From UBA4636 sp045534575 (GTDB taxonomy: Bacteria; Bacillota; Clostridia; Christensenellales; Borkfalkiaceae), in the NCBI GenBank assembly GCA_045534575.1, contig JAZSJZ010000007.1, positions 124,001 to 188,000 on the forward strand: DNA of 64,000 nucleotides, in the 5' to 3' direction. Under the pieces are notes generated by a model that was not told where the DNA came from, searched no databases, and worked only from the letters and a program-made list of their open reading frames with translations. Shown in pieces: positions 50,967-59,487 of this stretch (positions are counted from its first letter, which is position 1; the number at the start of each line of letters is the position of its first letter). The position numbers were made by a program, and so were the translations under genes.

Positions 50967-51213
50967 CTACTTTTAACCTCTCAATATCGTAAGAGCGAGA
51001 TTCGTATTCAATCGCATTTTCGTCAATCTTCATTAAAGGCCCTATTCTTTCCCAAATTTCTTGGTGCTGATAGTTAAAATTCGACGGCGCGTTTTTTGCT
51101 CGCTTGGTCATTATACTGCCTAGATAATCGTTCCAACTAGAATTAGAAAAGGTAACGTCCTCAACGGTATAACTTGCATCGAAAAAGCCGGGGCCAGAAT
51201 AACTTTTACCCAT
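50959..51213 (-). CDS. 84 aa protein of the FtsK-like cluster
   Basis: Small acidic protein (SYSGPGFFDASYTVEDVTFS, NYQHQEIWERIGPLMKIDEN), no membrane helix, no recognised family. It has a good AGAGG ribosome site and overlaps the next gene by eight bases, so it is very probably expressed. Conserved-looking aromatic residues (W, F, Y) suggest a folded or binding peptide. Confidence 0.5.
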   Translation of the reverse strand: MGKSYSGPGFFDASYTVEDVTFSNSSWNDYLGSIMTKRAKNAPSNFNYQHQEIWERIGPLMKIDENAIEYESRSYDIERLKVDE

Positions 51214-51234
51214 AAAAACCTCTTTTTTTGCAGA

Positions 51235-51531
51235 CTAACTTTTCAAAATTGCAATAGCGTCGGCAAAGGCTTGCCTAGTTTCTTGAACTAATTGAAGAAG
51301 GGTTTTAGCACGGTCTAATTGCGTTTCAAGTTCTCTAATTTTACTCTCAACGCTAGATTTAAACTCTCTAAAGTTAGCGTCATCCCAATTACGACTTATA
51401 TCTAAAAGCCTGCTCCTTAAATTATCAATTTCATTGCCCATATTTTGAATAAACGTGTTAAGTTCGCCATAATACTGCCCAACGATGCTTTCAAGTTCTT
51501 CAGTTGCGGCAAGAATTTGCTCGTTACTCAT
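51235..51531 (-). CDS. WXG100-like small helical protein
   Basis: 98 aa helical hairpin. Size and pattern fit WXG100/ESAT-6: helix 1 about 4-42, a turn with SRNWDDANFREF where the Trp of WxG sits (WDD instead of WxG), helix 2 about 50-95 (IRELETQLDRAKTLLQLVQE). WXG100 proteins are substrates or structural partners of type VII secretion. It is encoded two genes from the FtsK-type ATPase. SD GAGG. Confidence 0.65.
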   Translation of the reverse strand: MSNEQILAATEELESIVGQYYGELNTFIQNMGNEIDNLRSRLLDISRNWDDANFREFKSSVESKIRELETQLDRAKTLLQLVQETRQAFADAIAILKS

Positions 51532-51809
51532 GTTCTAGATACCTTCCCTCTTATTATTTTTTCCGTTTTCGAAACAGCGTCGGCAAACTCGCCCGTTTTA
51601 GTCGTTCTATCGCGAATAATATATTCCGTTTGCTTAATAGTATCGGCAATATCTTCAACTAGCGTTATGGCACTTTCGGCAATAGTGTCGCCAAGCGTAT
51701 CTTTAAAATCTTCGGTTTTAGTCTTTAAAAACTTAACCTTTTCAAGCAAAGATACAAGATCGGAAAGCATAACGTCGCTTATCTCTTTAACTCTATCGTA
51801 TTTAATCAT
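51528..51809 (-). CDS. 93 aa helical protein of the FtsK-like cluster
   Basis: All-helical small protein (VMLSDLVSLLEKVKFLKTKT, IAESAITLVEDIADTIKQTE) of WXG100-like length but without the tryptophan. It overlaps the WXG100-like gene by four bases, so the two may form a heterodimer as EsxA/EsxB do. SD AAGGAAG. Family not recognised. Confidence 0.5.
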   Translation of the reverse strand: MIKYDRVKEISDVMLSDLVSLLEKVKFLKTKTEDFKDTLGDTIAESAITLVEDIADTIKQTEYIIRDRTTKTGEFADAVSKTEKIIRGKVSRT

Positions 51810-51813
51810 AATT

Positions 51814-54800
51814 TTACTTCCTTAAATTTTTAATAAACTCATCCCACCACGCTTGATTGTTTTCGATTGAATAATCGAACAAGCGAGTTTTACTTTCGCT
51901 AGGGCATACGAATACGCACTCTTTAACGCAATCTTCATCACGCTTATTGCTGTTAATATATTCTTGTTGAGAAGCGTAAACTGCAAAACTTTCTTGCGCT
52001 TTAACTCTGTTAGATTCGCTCAACTTATCAAGAACAACTTTCTTGAACGCATCGATAGTTTCACCCGTTATAAGAGCAAACACGTTAACTCTGTTACCGC
52101 GCTCGTAAATTTTTCTAAGCATTTGTCTAACCATATCTAAAGTTAAACGGCGTTTCTTGCCTTCAGTAGAAGTGGTAGGCTTTGCTGTTTGTGGTTGAGT
52201 GCCGTAAGTTGCTTGCTTTGCCATTGCTTCTAAAGTGGCTCTAGGAAGTTTAGCAAGTTGAGGCTTTTCTTTAAGAAGTTCTTCAACCGTAACCACTTTT
52301 CCAATAGGCTTTAATTGAGTAGGCTCAAGCGGTTTTTCCACTTGTTTTTCAGGCTCGTTAAGGTCTTGAATCCAACTAGATTCTTCGTCTGCTAGCCACT
52401 CAACGTCACGGAAGATAACGAATTTAGGGTCAAGTTTTACGCCTTTTTTGTTATTAACGAGTTTTTCTCTCTCTTCAACCAAATCGTAAATTTCAACGAG
52501 TTTTTTGCAAGCGTTATTAGTTCCAACAACGAGTTCAACCCTATCGCCAATCTCGCTAAAGCCCTCAACGAATTTATCAAGATGCCCCTCGTATGACTGC
52601 CCGTCGCTCATATAAACAACCTTTTCACTTCCCAAGCTGTGGTGCGTTTTAGTTGCAATGAACGATAGCACTGCGTTAGTTTCGATAGCGTTTAACTGCT
52701 CAGCGCTTGCAAGAGCAAAGTAGCCAAGCGAATCCTTCTCGCTAGAAAATTCCAAGCCTTGCGGTTTCATTGACGCTGAAGATACGCCTATTGGAATTTG
52801 GAAATCGTTTCCCTCAACCTTGCCGATATTAGCCGTTCCCGTTTTATCGTGGCTTACAGGGAAAAGCGTTTCCGCGCCCGCAATAAGTTGAGCGTTATCG
52901 CCGTATTTTTCACGAATAGCCCTAGCCAAATCGAGTTGCTTTTTACAACCCGTCGTGCCAGCGTAAGCGTGGCGGACTTGCGTTCTCGTTCTACCTGCGT
53001 CAGTGGTGAAGATAGAAAAACCTTTATCTCTTAGGTAATCAACGTCTGCCCTAGCGTCGCTCGTAGGAACGTTATTAGAGCCCATAAGCGAACTATAGCC
53101 TTCAATGCTGTTAGTATAGAGTGAAATTCTAGTGTTCATTTGAGCAAGCGCGCCTTCTTCACCCGTAATACCGCTCGCCACCGACTGCCCAGCAAGCATA
53201 ACGCCGATACCACACGCTCTAACGAGTTTAATGGTAGAGGTTAAGGCTGTTATTATTTTGCGGTTAACGTTTCTATCTCTTGAACCGTCTCCCTCTAGCA
53301 TAACGTTATATTCGTCGATTATGTAGAACAAAATAGGAAGTTTAGGAAGTTCCCCGCTCACAACTCTAGGGTGGTCGTTATAAGCCGAAAGTTCGCTAAC
53401 GCCAACCGATGAGAACAGTTTACTTCTTTCCTTCTTAATGTCGCTAAGCATTGTGAACAGGTCAACGGCGCACTCAGGCTTGCCGTTTACCATTAGGTAG
53501 TTTACGTGTGGAATATAAAGATTGTCTTTGCCCGGAATTCTCTTATATTGAGAAAATTCTGGAGAATCTTCATCCGACTTAAAGTCGATAAGCCCAAACT
53601 GAAGTTCGTCCGGCGAATATTTAGAAGCCGCACTCAAAATAAAGGTATGCAAAAACGACGATTTACCCGAGCCCGCCGTTCCTACTAAAAGCGCAAAACT
53701 CTCAGTAGAGCAACTTTTCATAGTGAAGTTAAACGGCTCGCCCCTAGATTCGCCCATTGGAACGACTAAGCGCTTGTGTGGCAAGAACTTGCCTTGTTTT
53801 TGCGCCTTTTTCTCTGCTTCCGTCTTTTTGTTTTCTCTATCTAAAATATCGAATAGGCTTATGCTTGAAGCGCCTTGCAAATATTTGCCAACTTCTTTAA
53901 AATATTCAGGAATATTAAAATCGGGAACGCAAACGTCCAAGGTTGCCCTTTTTCCGTTGTAGGTTACAGAGCCGTCAGCGTGGAATTCAATCTCGTCAGC
54001 GTTAAGTTCTTCTGCCGTTAGCATAGGCGCTTCGGCTGTATAAGTTGCGTCAGTTTCTTGGAAAATAATGGAAATTACGCCGTTATTGCCTTGTTGAGTT
54101 GCAAGTTTAACAAGTTCTTCCCTTCCGTTAAAGTTGGAAGTATTAAAACCGTAAGGATAGCGGTTTACGGCAAACAAAATAAAATGCTCGGCACTCGAAG
54201 GGTTTTCTTCGTTGAACGAGAAAATATCGCTATGCATAACGTCGATAAAACTCGTTGCTCTATCATCGCAAAGTTTATTTATTTGTTCAAAAAGTTCAGG
54301 GATAGAATCGGTTGTGCCATCGGTCTTTTTGCGGATATCTTTGAACATTGCATTCTCTAAGTCTTTGTTAATTCTAAGTTCTAACGCCGATACGTGCGAC
54401 GTGCCACCGTCTTCTGGTTCAACGCCACCAAACAATAGCCCCTTAGCAGGCATATTGCTAACGAACGTAAAGTAGATATTAACCAAAAGTTTATAGAACT
54501 CAAGTTTTCTAGATTTATCGTTAAAGAACGCTTCCGACTTGGTAAAGAAAAGTTTTGGCGCGTTGATTAAAATGGTGGTATGGTCAGCCTCAAGATTGAA
54601 ATAAATTGGGTTTGAAGCAAACGCGCTACTAGGAATTCCCAAAACCTTTTCGGCAAAATTAAGGTCTTTTTCAGGGATTGAAGCAGTGTAAAAACCCATA
54701 AGGAATTTTAAATCGTTTCGGCTCGATATAGGCTTGTTTGAGAGCATGCTCTCCTCGGTTAATTTAGCCTCGTCAACAATCTTTCTCCTAAAACTTGCTA

Positions 54801-55377
54801 TTTCTTCGTAGCAATCGAAATTTTCTAGTTTAGTCTGCTCTTTAAGTTCTCTTTCGGCATCTATTACGGCTTGCTTTTTCGCCTCTAAAATTTCGGCTTT
54901 TCGGCGTTGAGTGTCGCCCGTATCTAAAATAAGTTTACGAACGTTTTTAACGACGAACCTTAAATCAACCAAGCCTTGACAAAACGCCTTAATCGGCTTT
55001 ACGTCTTGCTCGGGTGAAGAACTTCTTTCAATCTCGTCTAAAGCGCCGTTGCAATCCTCAACGATTCTATCAAAATATTCGTAAATTTCGCCAAACGGAA
55101 CAGGTCTTGGCTTTACGGTTACGATATGCTTTGTGATAGAAAAGGTTAAACCCTTCGTTTTTGCGTAAATGTTTAAAAGGTCTTGATATAAGTCTTCTAA
55201 CGACTCTAAAGACATCTCGAACCTTAACTTTTCTTCGTCAACAAAATCTATTTGTTGCGAACGCTCTAAGTCTAATTTCGCCTCTTTTACGGCTTGCGAA
55301 AAATGAGCCTTTCTATCAGCAAGCTCAGCCTCGTAAGTTATTCTTAAATCTTTTAATTTATCTAAATTTGAACCCAT
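51814..55377 (-). CDS. FtsK/SpoIIIE-type ATPase, type VII secretion-like, without membrane anchor
   Basis: 1187 aa. Residues 1-230 are coiled coil; about 230-520 an uncharacterised domain; an FtsK/SpoIIIE motor follows with Walker A GTAGSGKS at 566-573, FGLIDFKSDEDSPEFSQY, Walker B LFYIIDEYN with D688/E689, and VMLAGQS as sensor. A second FtsK-like module at about 860-960 (QIPIGVSSASMKPQGLEFS, ALASAEQLNAIETNAVLSF) has lost its Walker A. The last ~150 residues contain proline/lysine-rich linker and a basic domain. There is no FHA domain and no membrane helix, unlike EssC or FtsK. Neighbouring WXG100-like genes point to secretion, not chromosome translocation. Confidence 0.8.
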   Translation of the reverse strand: MGSNLDKLKDLRITYEAELADRKAHFSQAVKEAKLDLERSQQIDFVDEEKLRFEMSLESLEDLYQDLLNIYAKTKGLTFSITKHIVTVKPRPVPFGEIYEYFDRIVEDCNGALDEIERSSSPEQDVKPIKAFCQGLVDLRFVVKNVRKLILDTGDTQRRKAEILEAKKQAVIDAERELKEQTKLENFDCYEEIASFRRKIVDEAKLTEESMLSNKPISSRNDLKFLMGFYTASIPEKDLNFAEKVLGIPSSAFASNPIYFNLEADHTTILINAPKLFFTKSEAFFNDKSRKLEFYKLLVNIYFTFVSNMPAKGLLFGGVEPEDGGTSHVSALELRINKDLENAMFKDIRKKTDGTTDSIPELFEQINKLCDDRATSFIDVMHSDIFSFNEENPSSAEHFILFAVNRYPYGFNTSNFNGREELVKLATQQGNNGVISIIFQETDATYTAEAPMLTAEELNADEIEFHADGSVTYNGKRATLDVCVPDFNIPEYFKEVGKYLQGASSISLFDILDRENKKTEAEKKAQKQGKFLPHKRLVVPMGESRGEPFNFTMKSCSTESFALLVGTAGSGKSSFLHTFILSAASKYSPDELQFGLIDFKSDEDSPEFSQYKRIPGKDNLYIPHVNYLMVNGKPECAVDLFTMLSDIKKERSKLFSSVGVSELSAYNDHPRVVSGELPKLPILFYIIDEYNVMLEGDGSRDRNVNRKIITALTSTIKLVRACGIGVMLAGQSVASGITGEEGALAQMNTRISLYTNSIEGYSSLMGSNNVPTSDARADVDYLRDKGFSIFTTDAGRTRTQVRHAYAGTTGCKKQLDLARAIREKYGDNAQLIAGAETLFPVSHDKTGTANIGKVEGNDFQIPIGVSSASMKPQGLEFSSEKDSLGYFALASAEQLNAIETNAVLSFIATKTHHSLGSEKVVYMSDGQSYEGHLDKFVEGFSEIGDRVELVVGTNNACKKLVEIYDLVEEREKLVNNKKGVKLDPKFVIFRDVEWLADEESSWIQDLNEPEKQVEKPLEPTQLKPIGKVVTVEELLKEKPQLAKLPRATLEAMAKQATYGTQPQTAKPTTSTEGKKRRLTLDMVRQMLRKIYERGNRVNVFALITGETIDAFKKVVLDKLSESNRVKAQESFAVYASQQEYINSNKRDEDCVKECVFVCPSESKTRLFDYSIENNQAWWDEFIKNLRK

Positions 55378-55431
55378 TATTTTACCTTTTTAGTTTAAAA
55401 ATAGTTGGTTTTTAAAGTAAATATGCGTGCA

Positions 55432-57483
55432 TTACGCTAAGCAAATTGCAATACCTATTCCAATACAAATAAAGCCCGCTATTGCAGCAATGCTACCTAC
55501 TAGGAAGCCTCCGTCAATGTCTTGATCGCCAAAAATAAACGACATAACCGCTCCCATTACAACTAGGAAAGCGCCCATAATGTAAAAATTCCAATGGCCT
55601 AGGCACATCAACACGCAACCTAGAACTGATAAAACTGCGTTTAAAATTACCAGCCATAGCCCTACCGAATACATATCGCTAGAGAAGCCATCGTTAAGGA
55701 AGAAAGAAATAACTCCGCCACCAACGATAACAGCCCCGCCGATAAGCGCTGACCAAATGTATGCGCCAGTGACTAAGAACAAACTAAACCCTAAAAGCGC
55801 GCCGGTAAGAACGCTGTGCGCAGTCATTAAATCGCACTCTAAATCTTCAACGTATCTACCGTTATCGCTAACGAAATAAGTGATAAAGCATTGCGCGATT
55901 ATTCCAACTGCTAGAGAGAGTGATACAATGTCAAGACTTTTGCCTGCTTGGTTTCTATCAACGAATAAGAAAATGATACCGAGAACAAGTTCGGCAAGCG
56001 TCAAAATCGTAAAGACAATAGCCCTTATTTCTTCGTCGTTATTGTCGTAAAAGAGTTTAGCAAGTCTAAAATAAACGTAACTTACGATAAGCGTTAAGCC
56101 TACGCCTAAAACAAGCGAACGAACAACGTCTTTAGTTAAAATACCAACGACGATAACCGCAACAAAAAGAACTGCAACCGCTACGTTTTCGATCAATTTT
56201 CTGCGTTTTGCCTTCATTTCGGCAAGTTTTCTTATGCGCTCTTCCTCTTCACGCTTTATCTTGTTTATTCTTTCAATCTCTGCTAGCCTTTCTTTTTCTA
56301 TGCGGTCAGCTTCGGCTTTCTTTTCTCTTGCTATGCGGTCAGCCTCGGCTTTAGCCTTAGCCTCTTCCTCTTTTTCCTTTTGCTTTCTCTTTCTCTCAGC
56401 CTCTTGGAATTGGCGTTTAGCCTCACGCTCTCTTTTTTCGTTATCAGCAATAATGCCGTTCACGGTAGAAACGGCTTTTTGGAAGCGAGAATCAAAACTA
56501 GTTATATAATCTTCAATCAAAATTTGGTCGGCAAGTTTAGAAGCGGTATTTTTAACCTCGTCGATTTTAGCAACGAACGACGCTCCTTGACCTTTTTCTA
56601 CCCTTGTTATAAAATCTTGCAAACTATCAAGTTCGCCAGCGTAATAAACTCTGCCCGCTAGCGTTAAAATTTTAAAATAAGTAGGCTTTTGCGTTAAATA
56701 TTTTTCGTGCTTTCCGTCAAGTTCTCCCTCAAGCCCAAACACCTTTGACGCCCACGCTTTGTTCTTGTTCCTTGCGTTTTGAAGGTCTAAAATCTCATCG
56801 TCAAGATCGATAGCAAGTTGAACGTCTTCGATTTCTTTTTTAAAGCCCTCTAAAAGATAGCGATTCTTAATTTTATCGTAAGCCCTTTTCTCAAGCCCTT
56901 GCGCGATTGCTAACGTGTTGTTTACGCCCTCTATCCAAGACGCGTTTCTCACGTCACGAGAAAGTGAGGAAATAATTTTTTCTATGTCAGCAATAAACTC
57001 AGCCTCTTCAGCCATTTCTTTTAGTTCTTGTTGGCGTTTTAAAAGTTCAAGTTGGCGTCTTTGTTCGGCTTCTTGCTCGGCTTTTCTTTGTTTTTCTTCT
57101 TCTATTTTTCTAAGCCTTTCAGCCTCTTTAGCCTCTTCTTCAAGACGCTTTTTCTCTTTTTCTTCTTCTATTTTTCTAAGCCTTTCGTTTTCAGCGTCAA
57201 TTAAAATTTGAGCCTCGCTTCTAATTCTAGACAAGGTTTTTAAGCCTTCGCAGATATCAGCGTATTCTTTGCCGTTTCTTTCTTCTTCGTCGCAAAAAGC
57301 AAACGCACGGCGAGCCCAATCAAGCGTTTTTGGTTGCGCAAAAAACTCTGCAATACGTTTATCCGCTTCGTTTGCTCGCTCAATTCTAACAGCCTCTAAG
57401 TGGTGCTTGCGATACTTCTCGCTTCCGCCTACTTTTCGCCCAGCAAATGCGTCTAAACCTTTTTTGTTTTTATTCTCTGCCAT
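55432..57483 (-). CDS. coiled-coil plus nine-helix membrane protein of the FtsK-like cluster
   Basis: 683 aa. Residues 1-430 are cytoplasmic and highly charged, with two long E/K/R coiled coils (about 95-165 and 345-430) flanking a helical domain. About nine membrane helices fill 432-683 (from IENVAVAVLFVAVIVVGILT to GFICIGIGIAICLA). It is the first gene of the cluster, 54 bases before the ATPase. I infer it is the membrane part to which the soluble ATPase docks, playing the role EccD/EsaA-type proteins have elsewhere; no sequence family is recognised. SD AGGAGAG. Confidence 0.6.
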   Translation of the reverse strand: MAENKNKKGLDAFAGRKVGGSEKYRKHHLEAVRIERANEADKRIAEFFAQPKTLDWARRAFAFCDEEERNGKEYADICEGLKTLSRIRSEAQILIDAENERLRKIEEEKEKKRLEEEAKEAERLRKIEEEKQRKAEQEAEQRRQLELLKRQQELKEMAEEAEFIADIEKIISSLSRDVRNASWIEGVNNTLAIAQGLEKRAYDKIKNRYLLEGFKKEIEDVQLAIDLDDEILDLQNARNKNKAWASKVFGLEGELDGKHEKYLTQKPTYFKILTLAGRVYYAGELDSLQDFITRVEKGQGASFVAKIDEVKNTASKLADQILIEDYITSFDSRFQKAVSTVNGIIADNEKREREAKRQFQEAERKRKQKEKEEEAKAKAEADRIAREKKAEADRIEKERLAEIERINKIKREEEERIRKLAEMKAKRRKLIENVAVAVLFVAVIVVGILTKDVVRSLVLGVGLTLIVSYVYFRLAKLFYDNNDEEIRAIVFTILTLAELVLGIIFLFVDRNQAGKSLDIVSLSLAVGIIAQCFITYFVSDNGRYVEDLECDLMTAHSVLTGALLGFSLFLVTGAYIWSALIGGAVIVGGGVISFFLNDGFSSDMYSVGLWLVILNAVLSVLGCVLMCLGHWNFYIMGAFLVVMGAVMSFIFGDQDIDGGFLVGSIAAIAGFICIGIGIAICLA

Positions 57484-57522
57484 AACAAACTCTCCTAATT
57501 CGTTATATTATTATAATAACTT

Positions 57523-57550
57523 ATTATATCATTAAAACGAAAATTGTCAA
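57523..57550 (-). promoter_or_regulatory. promoter of the FtsK-like cluster
   Basis: Minus strand TTGACA (57550-57545), 16 bases, TATAAT (57528-57523). Confidence 0.72.
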
Positions 57551-57619
57551 GGCTAAACGCAATTTTTCTATTAAAACTTCTTTTTGTTTCGCTTATTTTT
57601 AGTTTTTTTGCAAACTTTT

Positions 57620-57661
57620 GCCCCACTTTTTGGCAAAAAGTGGGGCTATAAGCCCGTTATC
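57620..57661. repeat. dispersed palindromic repeat, head-to-head copy
   Basis: GCCCCACTTTTT (57620-57631) and AAAAAGTGGGGC (57635-57646) form a 12 bp stem; the second arm continues into TATAAGCCCGTTATC. Confidence 0.65.
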
Positions 57662-57700
57662 TGGCATTTTTTAATTTTTAAAATTTTTCACAAATAAAAG

Positions 57701-57725
57701 AAAAAAGCGTGGCACAAAGCCACGC
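57701..57725 (-). terminator. terminator of the sigma/anti-sigma pair
   Basis: GCGTGGC (57707-57713) / GCCACGC (57719-57725), loop ACAAA, T-run on the minus strand. Confidence 0.88.
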
Positions 57726-57738
57726 CTTAAACTAAAGT

Positions 57739-58728
57739 TTATTGCAAAATAATATCAACCGCCTTCTCGTCTAGCCTATAATATCCGTTAAAAAGAAGCG
57801 CAAACGGATTTTCTTCCCAGAAGGTTTTATGATAAAAACAAGAAAATTTCACGCCGTCAACCGTTTCAAATTCTATTCGATAACTTGCCTCAACCGTGCC
57901 CGTGTTATCTTCACTATTTCCATAAGTTTTAACAAGCCGTTCATGAAAATCGCTGTTTCCTTTGTTATCAAGTGTTGCGTTTAAAAAATAAGCAAAAAGT
58001 TCGTTCGCCTTTTCCTTGCCGATTTCTCGGCTAGTGGCATTTACTATAATTTTAGCATTTTCCATAAAATTATTTTGGTTAAAAAGATTTTCATCATAGC
58101 CGTAAACGAACTCAACGTTTTCTTTAAAACCTTTGGTTGAATATTCGTCAATATCGAACTTATAAAATTTATCGCCTATCTTTACGGCAAGGCTTGCTTT
58201 AGATTTTGAATAACTATAAATCTCACAAACGCCCTCGCCCGAAACTTCTAACTTAGTTAGAAAGATTTTTTGGTCATTAACGTCAATCTCAAGTTCTTTA
58301 ATATCAATATATCGCGCGCAGTATTCAAAATCTTGATAAGTAAACCGCTTTTCAAAATAGTGCCCAATTTCTCCGCCCGGGTATTGACTGCCGTTCCCCG
58401 TAACGCCACCAAAACCATCACCGCCATTGTGCGAACCTTCTTGATTTCCGTTTGAACTAGCTCTTTTTGTTGAAGATGCCGAAAAGTCGCTACTATTAAA
58501 GCCTGCGTTATTAGCAAAATTATTGTTTTGATTTGCTAAATAGAAAATGGTTGGCGTTAATAAAAGCGCAAAAATGACCGTGAACGCAAGAGAGGCTTTT
58601 GCGAAAATAATATTTTTTTCTTTTTCTTCCACAAATTTTCTATCGTAATTAATCTTATCTGCTATTTTTGAAAAATCGGGAACGACGTTAACGTTCTTTT
58701 CAATAAATTCATCAAAAATTTTAATCAT
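57739..58728 (-). CDS. membrane anti-sigma factor-like protein
   Basis: 329 aa. About 44 cytoplasmic residues (NVVPDFSKIADKINYDRKFV), one membrane helix at about 45-66 (ASLAFTVIFALLLTPTIFYL), then a ~260 residue extracytoplasmic part beginning with an S/N/G-rich linker. Topology and position directly after an ECF sigma factor gene (eight-base overlap) indicate the cognate anti-sigma factor that holds the sigma at the membrane. No ZAS/zinc motif is visible. The outer domain should be the sensor; its signal is unknown. Confidence 0.65.
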   Translation of the reverse strand: MIKIFDEFIEKNVNVVPDFSKIADKINYDRKFVEEKEKNIIFAKASLAFTVIFALLLTPTIFYLANQNNNFANNAGFNSSDFSASSTKRASSNGNQEGSHNGGDGFGGVTGNGSQYPGGEIGHYFEKRFTYQDFEYCARYIDIKELEIDVNDQKIFLTKLEVSGEGVCEIYSYSKSKASLAVKIGDKFYKFDIDEYSTKGFKENVEFVYGYDENLFNQNNFMENAKIIVNATSREIGKEKANELFAYFLNATLDNKGNSDFHERLVKTYGNSEDNTGTVEASYRIEFETVDGVKFSCFYHKTFWEENPFALLFNGYYRLDEKAVDIILQ

Positions 58729-59248
58729 AACTATCCCCCATAAAAGTTTTTAACTTCTTTATTGCTCGCTGATAAATGGTAATAACGGTTGCAAGTTTTA
58801 AGCCAAGCATCTTGGCAATTTCTCTAAACTTATAGCCGTCAACTGCGTGCAACAAAACAATTTCAACCTGCGTTTTGTTTAAAACCCTTTGCATTTTTTC
58901 TAACGCTTGCTTAAAAACTATACCCTCTTCGTCAACCAAACTCACTATCGTTAAATTTTCAACGCTAGCGGTTGGCTTTTTCCTTCTTAAATAATTTATG
59001 GCGTTATTTTTTGCCGAGTTTAAAAGATAATATTTAACGCTAGATTGAACCTTAGTTACCGAATTAAAAAAACTTAAGAAAGTATCGTTTGCAATATCTT
59101 CAATAATTTCGTTATCGGTTACGTATTTCGATATGCAAAAGAAAACGAGTTTATAATATTTTTCATAAACGCTTTTAAAGGCTTGAGCGATTTTTTCTTT
59201 GTCGCCACTTTTTAATGCGTTTAGCAAAGTTTTATCGTCAAAACTCAT
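58721..59248 (-). CDS. ECF sigma-70 family RNA polymerase sigma factor
   Basis: 175 aa with region 2 (YYKLVFFCISKYVTDNEIIE, DIANDTFLSFFNSV) and region 4 helix-turn-helix (VEIVLLHAVDGYKFREIAKM, LGLKLATVITIYQRAIKKLK) and no region 3, the ECF layout. Followed by its putative membrane anti-sigma. AAAGGAG precedes ATG. Upstream lie two AAGTGAAA-AC blocks and TTGTCTTA, which may form an autoregulated promoter. Confidence 0.9.
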   Translation of the reverse strand: MSFDDKTLLNALKSGDKEKIAQAFKSVYEKYYKLVFFCISKYVTDNEIIEDIANDTFLSFFNSVTKVQSSVKYYLLNSAKNNAINYLRRKKPTASVENLTIVSLVDEEGIVFKQALEKMQRVLNKTQVEIVLLHAVDGYKFREIAKMLGLKLATVITIYQRAIKKLKTFMGDSYD

Positions 59249-59276
59249 TTTTTAATCTCCTTTGTTTTTTCATTTA

Positions 59277-59315
59277 ATAAGACAAGTTTTCACTTCGTTT
59301 TGTTTCACTTGTTTT
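59277..59315 (-). promoter_or_regulatory. possible ECF-dependent autoregulatory promoter
   Basis: Minus strand carries TGAAAC, about 16 bases, then TTGTC; the AAGTGAAA element is repeated. Resembles the AAC ... GTC pattern of ECF promoters. Confidence 0.35.
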
Positions 59316-59393
59316 ATTTAAGCCTACTTATTTTTTAAAATTTTGTCAATACGTTTTTAAAAACTTGAATTAAATTTTATAGAATTTTATTAA

Positions 59394-59423
59394 AAAAGTT
59401 AGCCTATAAGCCCGTTATCGCAC
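59394..59423 (-). repeat. dispersed palindromic repeat, copy
   Basis: AGTTAGCCTATAAGCCC followed by GTTATCGCAC, between the sigma factor and YugP genes. Confidence 0.6.
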
Positions 59424-59445
59424 ATTTTTAAAAATTTTAAGCACA

Positions 59446-59474
59446 AAAAAAGCACGCAAACTTTTGCGTACTTT
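59446..59474 (-). terminator. terminator of the YugP gene
   Basis: AAAGCACGCAAA (59449-59460) pairs with TTTGCGTACTTT (59463-59474) with one mismatch; T-run on the minus strand. Confidence 0.82.
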
Positions 59475-59487
59475 TAAAAACAATTTT

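Noticed and set aside
51814..55377. Chromosome translocase SpoIIIE/FtsK
   Set aside because: No N-terminal membrane helices and no gamma domain; neighbours include WXG100-like proteins, and a second degenerate motor module is present as in secretion ATPases.
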